A stretch of DNA of 64,000 nt from assembly GCA_963674975.1 (NCBI GenBank), contig OY771913.1, positions 372,001 through 436,000 on the forward strand. The letters run 5' to 3'. The DNA is from UBA4781 sp963674975 (GTDB taxonomy: Bacteria; Chloroflexota; Anaerolineae; Anaerolineales; Anaerolineaceae). Shown piece by piece: positions 26,590 through 34,365 of the stretch (its first letter is position 1; each line of letters begins with the position of its first letter). The translations under genes were made by a program, and so were the position numbers. The notes under the pieces were generated by a model. That model was not told the DNA's origin and did no database searches. It saw only the letters and a list, made by a program, of their open reading frames with translations.

Positions 26590-27873
26590 TCATGAGCCAT
26601 TTTTAGCGGCAAGCCATTCGCCGACATTCTTTTCAAGGTCGACATTTGGAAAAGAGATTTGTTCCCGGGTCAAGAGATCCTTGAGAACCACTTCTTCTTT
26701 TTGCAGTTCATCAGGTCCAAGTATCAGGACGCCCTTGAATCCACAACGGTCGGCATATTTGAATTGCTTTCCAAGTTTCTCTGCTTCCGGATACAGAGCA
26801 ACAGCAATACCTTTTTCGCGCAACCGGTTGCAAAGCGCTATGGATGCTTTATATGTTTCTTTATCAAACACTGTCACCATTACTGCTGCAGGCTGCACTT
26901 TTAATGCAGGCAGCTTGCCGCAGCTTGCCAGTACCAATGGAAAAACTACATCACCCATGGCAAAACCTACGCCCGGCAGTGGATCTCCACCCACATCTCC
27001 TACCAGATTGCCGTAATGACCTCCACCCAAAATCGCACGATTCTTTTCGCTGATATCTTTACCCTCGAATACAACCCCTGTGTAATAATCCAATCCGCGG
27101 ATGATACGTGCATCATAGCTAACATAATCTCCCAATCCATAAAGATCGAGAATACTGAAAATATTCGTCAATCTTTCAGATTTCTTCCACAGGTCTTTAT
27201 CCTGTATTAGGTTTTTCAGCGCATCCAGTTGACTGGCATTTAATCCAGCTTCCAGTACATAATTTTCCCAATCTTTCAATGAAAGCTTATCCTGGCGATC
27301 GATCAGTTTATAGATAAGGGCATACTGTTCAGCTGCAAAACCTGATTTTCCCAGTTCACCTGCCATCAATTGACGGTCATTTATAAATAACTGTACTTCA
27401 TTCGTTGTCAATCCGGCTTTCTTGAAGAACGTTGCACAGATGGCGATCACTTCAGCATCAGCCTCATCCGCATCCATCCCGATCAGATCGGCATTCCATT
27501 GAAAGAATTCTCTGGTTCTACCTTTCTGCGGTTTTTCATAGCGCCAGAAAGGACCATAGGACCACCAGCGCAGAGGGAATGCCAACTCGTTCTGGCGTTG
27601 GGCGACCATACGTGCCAGGCTGGGGGTCAGTTCAGGACGCAGTGTGATCTCATTTCCACCACGATCTTGAAATACAAAAGACTGTTCCTTCACCAGTTCC
27701 TCTCCTGATTTCGCCGCATACAATTCCAGCGTTTCTAGAAAAGGTCCATCATATTCTTGATAGCCAAATGATTCTGACACTTCGCGGATCAACCTATACA
27801 TCCACTGGCGTAAAACCATATCTTCGGGGTAGAATTCGCGTGTTCCTTTAACTGCAGGGATAATATTTTTCAT
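26590..27873 (-). CDS. hisS: Histidyl-tRNA synthetase
   Basis: HisRS, 427 residues. The start MKNIIPAVKGTREFYPED is typical, followed by motif 2 (TLRPELTPSLARMVAQ and RWWSYGPFWRYEKPQKGR) and the HisA motif RGLDYYTGVVFE near residue 260. The motif 3 region GGGHYGNLVGDVGGDPLPGVGF is near 285, and the anticodon-binding domain is at the C-terminus. It is followed on the same strand by tRNA-His, so enzyme and substrate tRNA are probably cotranscribed. Confidence 0.96.
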   Translation of the reverse strand: MKNIIPAVKGTREFYPEDMVLRQWMYRLIREVSESFGYQEYDGPFLETLELYAAKSGEELVKEQSFVFQDRGGNEITLRPELTPSLARMVAQRQNELAFPLRWWSYGPFWRYEKPQKGRTREFFQWNADLIGMDADEADAEVIAICATFFKKAGLTTNEVQLFINDRQLMAGELGKSGFAAEQYALIYKLIDRQDKLSLKDWENYVLEAGLNASQLDALKNLIQDKDLWKKSERLTNIFSILDLYGLGDYVSYDARIIRGLDYYTGVVFEGKDISEKNRAILGGGHYGNLVGDVGGDPLPGVGFAMGDVVFPLVLASCGKLPALKVQPAAVMVTVFDKETYKASIALCNRLREKGIAVALYPEAEKLGKQFKYADRCGFKGVLILGPDELQKEEVVLKDLLTREQISFPNVDLEKNVGEWLAAKNGS

Positions 27874-27948
27874 ATTCCATCCATAGAACTACATTATGCG
27901 AAGGATTTTAACATATAATTACAATAGACTTTCAAAATCGATAAAACT

Positions 27949-28314
27949 ATGAAAATTTCAGAACTGATCGACTTAACAAAAGGGAAACTTCTCACGCAGG
28001 AAAGCAACCTGGATCCCGATAATGAGATTAATGGTGGCTGCAGTGCTGATCTGATGAGTGATGTACTTGCATATATTCAGCCGCATGCGGTTTTATTGAC
28101 CGGCTTGGTTAACCCGCAGGTGGTTCGCACTGCTCAAATGGCAGATATTGCAGCCATTGTTTTTGTACGCGGGAAAATACCCCCGGATGAAACCATCGCT
28201 CTGGCTGAAGAGGCTCAGATTCCACTGATCAGCTCTCCTCTCGGTATGTATGAACTTTCAGGACGTTTATATCAGACAGGGCTGCCAAGTTTGGAGAACG
28301 CAATCCAAGAATAA
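27949..28314 (+). CDS. DRTGG-domain protein (first copy)
   Basis: A 121-residue single-domain protein of the DRTGG type, known as a domain in phosphotransacetylase-like proteins and in small stand-alone proteins near [FeFe] hydrogenases. The pattern SADLMSDVLAYIQPHAVLLTG, AAIVFVRGKIP and IPLISSPLGMYELSGRLY matches the second copy at 29339. It opens the regulatory block upstream of the hydrogenase genes; the CBS-HATPase gene follows 7 nt later. The ligand and role are unknown; an allosteric sensor role is inference. Confidence 0.8.
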   Translation: MKISELIDLTKGKLLTQESNLDPDNEINGGCSADLMSDVLAYIQPHAVLLTGLVNPQVVRTAQMADIAAIVFVRGKIPPDETIALAEEAQIPLISSPLGMYELSGRLYQTGLPSLENAIQE

Positions 28315-28321
28315 AAACTCC

Positions 28322-29335
28322 ATGAGAGACATAAACTTTAAAAACCAGCCCCCCCGATTTAAAGGCAAGGTGATCACCGATCAACTCGCCGGAAGCATTA
28401 CTCGGGTGGAGGAATTGGCATATATCATTCGTGTTGATGAGGTTATGACAACCAAACTCATCACGATACCTCCTTCGGATTCCATGGAAAAAGTGGCAAA
28501 ACTCATGCGAGAAAAGCACATTTCCGGTGTGCTGGTAACAGAAAATGAAGTCCTGATAGGATTAGTAAGTACTGAGGATCTAATTAAATGCCTTACGAAT
28601 GGTGATCTGGATAAACCGGTCAGCGCATACATGGCAACAGACATTATTACGCTGAACTCTTTTGATTATCTTACCGAAGCGTTGAAAACCTTTGCGAAAA
28701 CAGGTCTGGGGCGTCTACCAGTTTTGGATAAAAACAAAAAATTGGCTGGTATTATCACTAAAGGGGATATTACTTATGGTTTTCTCAGAGCACTTGAACA
28801 TGACTATCATGAAGAAGAAGTCCGCCGTTACAGGGCATCACATCTTTTCGAAGATATCGAATCCGACCGCACCAGTCTAATCTTGCGTTATGTTATCAAA
28901 CACTATGATTTTACGCATGGCGGAGCAGCTTCAAGCAATATTAAAAAGGCACTGCTCCGTCTGGGTGCCAATCCGCAGTTAGCGCGCCGGGTTGGTATTG
29001 CAGTATACGAAGCTGAGATGAACCTCATCATTCATACTGACCATGGCGGCTCGATCCATGTTGAAATAGAACCGCATCAAATCAGCATCTATGCCTGGGA
29101 TAATGGTCCTGGAATTCCTAATGTCGAAGAAGCAATGAAACCGGGTTATTCCACCGCGTCCGAAGAAATCCGTGAACTGGGTTTTGGAGCAGGCATGGGG
29201 CTTTGCAATATCTCACGATGTGTGGATGAAATGAAATTAGAATCTGAACTGGGTAAAGGCACCCAGTTAACCATGAAAGTATTTCTTAAAGATAATGAAG
29301 CAGTTGGAGAAGGTTATCAAACAGATAAGGAGTAA
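28322..29335 (+). CDS. CBS-pair protein with anti-sigma-type HATPase domain
   Basis: About 337 residues. Two CBS motifs (about 45-165 of the chosen product) contain VMTTKLITIPPSDSMEKVA and YMATDIITLNSFDYLTEALK. A C-terminal RsbW/SpoIIAB-like HATPase follows, with AVYEAEMNLIIHTDHGG (N box), WDNGPGIPNVEEAMKPGYST (G1) and GFGAGMGL (G2). I place the start at the ATG at 28322, just after the upstream stop; a longer frame would overlap that gene by 60 nt. CBS domains usually bind adenine nucleotides, so the protein may link adenylate or NAD status to a protein kinase activity. The target is not seen. Confidence 0.85.
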   Translation: MRDINFKNQPPRFKGKVITDQLAGSITRVEELAYIIRVDEVMTTKLITIPPSDSMEKVAKLMREKHISGVLVTENEVLIGLVSTEDLIKCLTNGDLDKPVSAYMATDIITLNSFDYLTEALKTFAKTGLGRLPVLDKNKKLAGIITKGDITYGFLRALEHDYHEEEVRRYRASHLFEDIESDRTSLILRYVIKHYDFTHGGAASSNIKKALLRLGANPQLARRVGIAVYEAEMNLIIHTDHGGSIHVEIEPHQISIYAWDNGPGIPNVEEAMKPGYSTASEEIRELGFGAGMGLCNISRCVDEMKLESELGKGTQLTMKVFLKDNEAVGEGYQTDKE

Positions 29336-29338
29336 CGT

Positions 29339-29680
29339 ATGACACTTGAGCAAATAATCAAAACATTAAACCTCGAAGTTCTTTCCGCTCCCAAAGATGT
29401 ATCTGAGGTCAGCCCTTCCAGCGGTTATATTTCAGATATGCTCAGCTGTGTAATGACCGGTGCGAAGAGTCAAAGTCTGTGGGTTACTCTTCAGAGCCAT
29501 AACAACATTGTCGCCGTAGCCTGTTTGCTGGATGTAGCAGCCGTTATCATTACAGAAGGCTCCAAACCGGATGATGAAACCATTCAGAAAGCAGATGAAG
29601 AAGGTGTGATCCTCTTATCTACACCACATAAATCTTTTTATGTCGTTGGTAAATTATGGGAAATGGGCATCCGGGATTGA
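29339..29680 (+). CDS. DRTGG-domain protein (second copy)
   Basis: A 113-residue paralogue of the protein at 27949, with the same layout: SGYISDMLSCVMTGAKSQSL, AAVIITEGSKPDDETI and EEGVILLSTPHKSFYVVGKL. It starts 4 nt after the CBS-HATPase stop, so the three genes form one unit. A terminator hairpin overlaps its 3' end. Two DRTGG copies flanking an anti-sigma-type kinase suggest a shared switch, but no substrate is known. Confidence 0.82.
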   Translation: MTLEQIIKTLNLEVLSAPKDVSEVSPSSGYISDMLSCVMTGAKSQSLWVTLQSHNNIVAVACLLDVAAVIITEGSKPDDETIQKADEEGVILLSTPHKSFYVVGKLWEMGIRD

Positions 29681-29700
29681 TTTTCGGATGCTCCTTTTTT
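29665..29700 (+). terminator. Terminator overlapping the end of the second DRTGG gene
   Basis: GGGCATCCG (29665-29673) pairs with CGGATGCTC (29685-29693, one G-U), followed by C and six T. It would separate the DRTGG block from the PHP gene, or attenuate read-through into it. Confidence 0.75.
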
Positions 29701-29707
29701 AATACTG

Positions 29708-30448
29708 TTGAAAACTTACCGCGCTGAACTACATATTCATACTGTACTCTCACCATGTGCAGCTGTTGAAATGATCCCCCCTATCATTGTAGCTGAAGCG
29801 CAAAAATGTGCGATCGATCTCATCGCCATCACCGATCATAATCACACCGCTAATATCCGGGCAGTTCAAAAAGCTGCAGAAGGGACGGGTCTGACGGTGC
29901 TGCCTGGAATGGAGCTACAAACAAAAGAAGAAGTACATTCCTTATGTTTGTTCGATACCATTAAACAGGCTGAAGTTTTTCAAGAAATAATCAATAAACA
30001 TCTCCCTCCTATTCAAAATAATCCCGATTTTTTCGGAGAGCAATTCGTTGTTGATCCTACCGGTGATTTCATTCGCCGCGAAAGCCAGCTGCTTATTGTT
30101 TCCTGTGATCTTTCGTTGAAAGAAGCATATCAGATCGTCCTCGATCTGGGAGGGTTGTTCATTCCCGCTCATATCAATCGTATGAAATTCGGATTATTAC
30201 CAGTGCTTGGTTTTGTGCCGGGAGATATTCCACTGCATACACTTGAGATTTCGCGTCATGTCACCCCTCAACAAATGGTTGATCAGTATCCTTATCTGAA
30301 GAACTATCAATTGATCCGGGGAGGAGATGTACATTTCCCGAATGAGTTCTTAGGCGCGAATCTTTTTCAATTAGAAGAGCCTACCATCTCAGAGATTCAG
30401 CAGGCACTTACGCATCAGAATGGACGAAATGTTACAGTTCTAGGTTAA
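29708..30448 (+). CDS. PHP-domain phosphoesterase
   Basis: A 246-residue PHP (polymerase/histidinol phosphatase) family protein. Metal-binding motifs are seen at the start (ELHIHTVLSPC), ITDHNHTAN (about residue 40), PGMELQTKEE, IPAHINRMKFG and GGDVHFPNE. The start is TTG, with no clear Shine-Dalgarno, just after a terminator. PHP genes commonly accompany DRTGG and hydrogenase genes in anaerobes. Substrate unknown; a phosphoesterase acting on a small phosphorylated molecule is the family expectation. Confidence 0.85.
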   Translation: MKTYRAELHIHTVLSPCAAVEMIPPIIVAEAQKCAIDLIAITDHNHTANIRAVQKAAEGTGLTVLPGMELQTKEEVHSLCLFDTIKQAEVFQEIINKHLPPIQNNPDFFGEQFVVDPTGDFIRRESQLLIVSCDLSLKEAYQIVLDLGGLFIPAHINRMKFGLLPVLGFVPGDIPLHTLEISRHVTPQQMVDQYPYLKNYQLIRGGDVHFPNEFLGANLFQLEEPTISEIQQALTHQNGRNVTVLG

Positions 30449-30533
30449 TTCCTCCTCTTTTTTTTCACCTTTTCCATTATTAGCGCCTTTTTATAGAAAT
30501 ATCACTTCAAACATGATAAAATCATTTGGTTTA

Positions 30534-30546
30534 ATCTAAATTAGAT
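30534..30546. promoter_or_regulatory. Palindrome upstream of the hydrogenase operon
   Basis: ATCTAAATTAGAT is a perfect 13-bp palindrome just before the GGTGAG ribosome-binding site of the first hydrogenase gene. A TAAAAT box (30517-30522) lies upstream, placing the palindrome near +5 to +17. It is a candidate operator; it does not match a Rex or FNR box that I recognise. Confidence 0.4.
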
Positions 30547-30557
30547 CGGTGAGAGTA

Positions 30558-31079
30558 ATGGAAACAGCAAAAACAAATACCGTACTATTCAATCCCCTTG
30601 AAGATGCAAAATCAAAAGCGCAAATTGATGCAATTCTCGAAAAAAATAAGGATAAACCGGGCAGCATCATGGTCATTCTCAATGAATTGCAGAATACAAT
30701 CGGTTTTGTGTCAGAGGAGCTGCAGCAATATGTAGCAAACTATCTGCACACGCCTGTCAGTAAGATCCACGGCGTGATTTCTTTTTATTCATTTTTTACT
30801 ACAAAACCACGTGGTAAACATACTATCAAAATTTGTCTGGGCACCGCCTGTTATGTTGGAGGTGCATCACAAATTATTGAAAAGATCAAACAGCTTATCG
30901 GAATCGGACCCGGCGAAACCAACGACGATTGGACAATTACCGTTGAAGAATGCCGCTGCGTAGGCGCCTGCAGTCAGGCTCCGGTAGTCGTGATCGATGA
31001 TGAAATTCATGGGAGAGTCAAACCTAGCACCATCGCCAAACTCCTCAGATCGATAACAGTAGAAGAGAAATCTGTTTAA
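30558..31079 (+). CDS. hndA: NuoE/HndA-like [2Fe-2S] subunit of the hydrogenase (first copy)
   Basis: A 173-residue thioredoxin-fold [2Fe-2S] protein of the 24-kDa NADH dehydrogenase family (HndA/HydC/NuoE). The four cluster cysteines are in CLGTACYVGG and EECRCVGACSQAP. It feeds electrons between the NuoF flavoprotein and other clusters. The start is the ATG at 30558, after GGTGAG; an in-frame GTG at 30549 lies inside that site. It heads the hydrogenase operon. Confidence 0.92.
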   Translation: METAKTNTVLFNPLEDAKSKAQIDAILEKNKDKPGSIMVILNELQNTIGFVSEELQQYVANYLHTPVSKIHGVISFYSFFTTKPRGKHTIKICLGTACYVGGASQIIEKIKQLIGIGPGETNDDWTITVEECRCVGACSQAPVVVIDDEIHGRVKPSTIAKLLRSITVEEKSV

Positions 31080-31094
31080 GGGACACACACTAGA

Positions 31095-31643
31095 ATGATG
31101 AAGGAGCTTTCACTTCATATTCTGGATATCGCAGAGAACAGCGTTAATGCTGACGCGAACACAGTATCCATCAATATTGAAGAAGATAGCCGGAAAAATC
31201 TGCTCAATATCATCATTCAAGATGACGGGAAAGGCATGGATTCAGAAATGTTGAGGATGGTAACGGATCCTTTTATAACCACACGCACAACGCGAAAAGT
31301 TGGCCTGGGTATACCTTTTTTAAAAGAAGCCGCTGAAGCATGCAACGGTCAATTCTCGATCACTTCCCAACCCGGAAAAGGCACGTGCGTGGAATCCAGT
31401 TTCCAAAGAGATCACATCGATCGGATGCCTATGGGAGCGATCCAAAACACCTTTCTTGATCTTTTGGTCGGGTTCCCTGATGTGCATTGGATTTTTAAGT
31501 ATAGAATTGATGAAGAAGAATTCGATCTGGATAGTGAACCCATCCATAAGACCCTGGATGGAATTCCACTTTCTGATCCGGCAGTTCTAAAGTATTTGAA
31601 GAATGAAATTGAAAATGGAATAAAACGAGTTCAAAGGAAATAA
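31095..31643 (+). CDS. HATPase-domain protein in the hydrogenase operon
   Basis: A 182-residue protein with a GHKL ATPase fold in the first ~110 residues: HILDIAENSVNADAN (N box), QDDGKGMDSEM (G1) and TRKVGLGIPFL (G2). There is no dimerisation or phospho-acceptor domain. It sits between the HndA-like and HndB-like genes, where such proteins also occur in other Hnd-type clusters. It may be a serine kinase or a nucleotide-binding regulator of the complex; function unknown. Confidence 0.85.
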   Translation: MMKELSLHILDIAENSVNADANTVSINIEEDSRKNLLNIIIQDDGKGMDSEMLRMVTDPFITTRTTRKVGLGIPFLKEAAEACNGQFSITSQPGKGTCVESSFQRDHIDRMPMGAIQNTFLDLLVGFPDVHWIFKYRIDEEEFDLDSEPIHKTLDGIPLSDPAVLKYLKNEIENGIKRVQRK

Positions 31644-31662
31644 TACAGAAACAGGAGATACC

Positions 31663-32031
31663 ATGAACAAAATTAAAAGTCTTGATGATCTGAAGAGAGT
31701 TCGTGAAGAGGCTCTTGAAAAGCGATCGAAAACAGCCGTATCCGGGAAAGCACATGTCATCATTGGCATGGGAACCTGTGGTATCGCCGCTGGTGCACGT
31801 GAGACAATGAAAGCCGTGCTTGACTATATTGAATCAGAAAAAATGGAAGGCATCCTGGTAACGCAAACCGGCTGTATCGGCTTATGTGAACAGGAACCTA
31901 TCTTACAGGTGGTACGCGGTGATGAAGAAAAAGTCACCTATGGAAAAGTGGATCCGGAAGTTGCAAAAAGGATTCTTAAAGAACATGTATCAGATGGGAA
32001 AATCGTTAAAGATCACGTAGTGAATCTTTAA
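31663..32031 (+). CDS. hndB: HndB-like [2Fe-2S] thioredoxin-fold subunit
   Basis: A 122-residue small ferredoxin of the HndB type. Residues GMGTCGIAAGARE and TQTGCIGLCEQEP hold the cluster cysteines. A strong AGGAGA site precedes the ATG. Between the HATPase and the NuoF-like gene it fits the HndA-B-C order of NAD(P)-dependent hydrogenases. It probably relays electrons to the flavoprotein. Confidence 0.88.
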   Translation: MNKIKSLDDLKRVREEALEKRSKTAVSGKAHVIIGMGTCGIAAGARETMKAVLDYIESEKMEGILVTQTGCIGLCEQEPILQVVRGDEEKVTYGKVDPEVAKRILKEHVSDGKIVKDHVVNL

Positions 32032-32066
32032 CAAGTTTTATTGATTGGAGGAAAACTTTTTTTATT

Positions 32067-33848
32067 ATGGCATATTTTCGTTCACATGTTCTTTTCAGCA
32101 CTGATCCCACCATTGTTGAACAAGGTGGAATGCAAGTAAAAGAAGCTCTGCTGAAAGAGATTAAAAATAAAAACCTATCAGAAGAAGTCGAAGTTATTGA
32201 TACCCCCAGAATTGGAGATAGCAAACACGGACCTGAAATCATGGTCTATCCTGAGGGATATCATTACGTTGGTTTAACGACCAAAGACATTCCTTTTATT
32301 GTTGAAGAGCAGTTTCTCAAAGGTAGACCGGTAGAAAAATTCCTTGCACCTGCCCTAAAAGAAAAAGCGCAGGAATTAAGAGCCCCCACAGCTAAAGAAG
32401 TACGTGTTGTACTTCGCAACTGCGGCAAGATCAACCCTGGAAATATTGAAGAATATATTGCTGAAAATGGTTATGAAGCCCTCGCCAAGGTCATTACTGA
32501 TTACTCACAGGATGAGGTACTGGAAATCATCAAAGCTTCTGGTCTGAGAGGACGTGGAGGAGCCGGTTTTCCAACCTGGTTGAAATGGGATCTGACTAAG
32601 AAAGCCACCGGTTCTCCTAAATATCTCATCTGTAACGCAGATGAAGGTGATCCCGGTGCATTCATGAACCGCTCCGTTCTCGAAAGTGATCCTCATTCCG
32701 TTCTTGAAGGAATGATCATCGCTGCCTATACCATTGGAGCCAGCCAGGGATACATTTACTGCCGCGCTGAGTACCCCATTGCTGTAAAGACTTTAAATAT
32801 TGCTATTGGACAGGCACGAGAATATGGTCTTTTAGGAAACAATATTTTTGGAACAGATTTTTCCTTTGATATTGAAGTTCGTAAAGGAGCCGGCGCTTTT
32901 GTTTGTGGTGAAGAAACCGCTCTCATCAGTTCAATTGAGGGAAAACGCGGTGAACCATATCCCAAGCCGCCATTCCCAGCCACCCAGGGTGTTTTTGGAA
33001 AACCCACCAATATTAACAATGTTGAAACCTATGCCAACATTCCTCAGATCATCTTCCATGGAGCAGATTGGTTCGCATCAATGGGAACCGAGAAAAGCAA
33101 AGGCACCAAGACTTTTGCATTAGCCGGAGATGTCAAGCAAACCGGTCTGATCGAAGTTCCTTTTGGTATTACTTTGCGCGAGATCGTCTTTGATGTTGGC
33201 GGTGGGATTAAAAACGATAAAGGTTTTAAAGCTATTCAGACAGGCGGTCCAATGGGCGGTTGCTTGCCAGCCTCCTTCCTGGATCTACCAGTTGATTATG
33301 AATCCCTCACATCAGCCGGTTCTATGATGGGTTCCGGCGGTATGGTTGTTATGGATGAAGATACCTGCATGGTGGATATCGCCCGCTTTTTCATGGAATT
33401 CACACAAGCAGAAAGCTGCGGTAAATGTGTACCCTGTCGTGTAGGTACCAAACGCATTCTTGAGATCTTGACCCGCATTTGTGATGGGGAAGGAAAAGAC
33501 GGCGATATCGAGACATTGGAAGAGTTGTGCAAAGACATCATGTCAAACAGCCTTTGCGGTCTTGGTAAAGGCGCACCTAACCCCGTTGTCAGCACGCTAA
33601 AGCATTTCCGTGATGAGTATGAAGCTCATATTTTCGAGAAAAAATGCCCGGCAAAAACCTGCAAAGCTCTCATTCATTACGAGATCAATCCGGAAAATTG
33701 TGTTGGCTGCACTATGTGCGCAAGAAATTGTCCGGTTAATGCAATTACTGGATCTCCCAAACAGACTCACGTTATCAATCCAGATATTTGTATTCGTTGT
33801 GGCATCTGTAAACAGGTCTGCAACTACGAGGCAGTAGAAGTGACGTAA
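32067..33848 (+). CDS. hndC: NuoF/HydB-like flavoprotein with C-terminal ferredoxin domain (first copy)
   Basis: A 593-residue NADH-binding flavoprotein. In order: an N-terminal thioredoxin-like region, the FMN/NAD(P)H domain (LRGRGGAGFPTWLKW near 160, GAGAFVCGEETALISS near 275), a [4Fe-4S] site (ESCGKCVPCRVGT near 450), and two C-terminal [4Fe-4S] motifs (CVGCTMCARNCPV and CIRCGICKQVC). This is the HydB/HndC architecture of bifurcating hydrogenases, where the extra clusters contact ferredoxin. A second, shorter NuoF is encoded at 34366. Confidence 0.93.
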   Translation: MAYFRSHVLFSTDPTIVEQGGMQVKEALLKEIKNKNLSEEVEVIDTPRIGDSKHGPEIMVYPEGYHYVGLTTKDIPFIVEEQFLKGRPVEKFLAPALKEKAQELRAPTAKEVRVVLRNCGKINPGNIEEYIAENGYEALAKVITDYSQDEVLEIIKASGLRGRGGAGFPTWLKWDLTKKATGSPKYLICNADEGDPGAFMNRSVLESDPHSVLEGMIIAAYTIGASQGYIYCRAEYPIAVKTLNIAIGQAREYGLLGNNIFGTDFSFDIEVRKGAGAFVCGEETALISSIEGKRGEPYPKPPFPATQGVFGKPTNINNVETYANIPQIIFHGADWFASMGTEKSKGTKTFALAGDVKQTGLIEVPFGITLREIVFDVGGGIKNDKGFKAIQTGGPMGGCLPASFLDLPVDYESLTSAGSMMGSGGMVVMDEDTCMVDIARFFMEFTQAESCGKCVPCRVGTKRILEILTRICDGEGKDGDIETLEELCKDIMSNSLCGLGKGAPNPVVSTLKHFRDEYEAHIFEKKCPAKTCKALIHYEINPENCVGCTMCARNCPVNAITGSPKQTHVINPDICIRCGICKQVCNYEAVEVT

Positions 33849-33874
33849 ATCTTTACATAAATAGGAGGTTCTTT

Positions 33875-34354
33875 ATGGCAAGTCGGACAGAGATTACCAT
33901 TCGTGTGACCGATGCAGTTAAAGATGCTCTGGAAACATACGAAAAGAAAGAGGAGGAACTCATTCCAATCCTTTCGAAAGTAAACAGAGATCTGGGTTTT
34001 CTTCCTCAAGAAGCATTGGAACTGATCAGTGATGGACTTAAGGTGCCAAAAAGCAGGGTGAAATCAGTCGCAAGCTTTTATCATATGCTTTCGACAAAAC
34101 CACTAGGCAGGCACGTGATTAGATTCTGTGAAAATGCTCCCTGTCATGTCGCCGGGGGCGGTGAGATCTGGTCCGCACTTAAAGAAGCTACCAATTTACA
34201 GGCTGGTGAAACAAGCTCTGATGGAAAATGGTCTTTGATCACCACGAGCTGTCTTGGTCTTTGTGCAGTGGGTCCGGTAATGGTGGTCGATGGCGATGTT
34301 TATGGGAACTTGACTGTCGATAAAATACCTGAAATTTTGGGTCGGTATGAATAG
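33875..34354 (+). CDS. NuoE-like [2Fe-2S] subunit (second copy)
   Basis: A 159-residue NuoE/HydC paralogue. Cluster cysteines are in FCENAPCHVAGG and SCLGLCAVGP; the rest diverges from the first copy at 30558. An AGGAGG site precedes the ATG. It is followed 11 nt later by its own NuoF partner, so the operon has two complete NuoE/NuoF diaphorase pairs. Confidence 0.92.
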   Translation: MASRTEITIRVTDAVKDALETYEKKEEELIPILSKVNRDLGFLPQEALELISDGLKVPKSRVKSVASFYHMLSTKPLGRHVIRFCENAPCHVAGGGEIWSALKEATNLQAGETSSDGKWSLITTSCLGLCAVGPVMVVDGDVYGNLTVDKIPEILGRYE

Positions 34355-34365
34355 GAGATGACATC

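Noticed and set aside
30534..30546. Rex or FNR site before the hydrogenase operon
   Set aside because: ATCTAAATTAGAT is a palindrome but matches neither the Rex (TTGTGAA-N4-TTCACAA) nor the FNR (TTGAT-N4-ATCAA) consensus.
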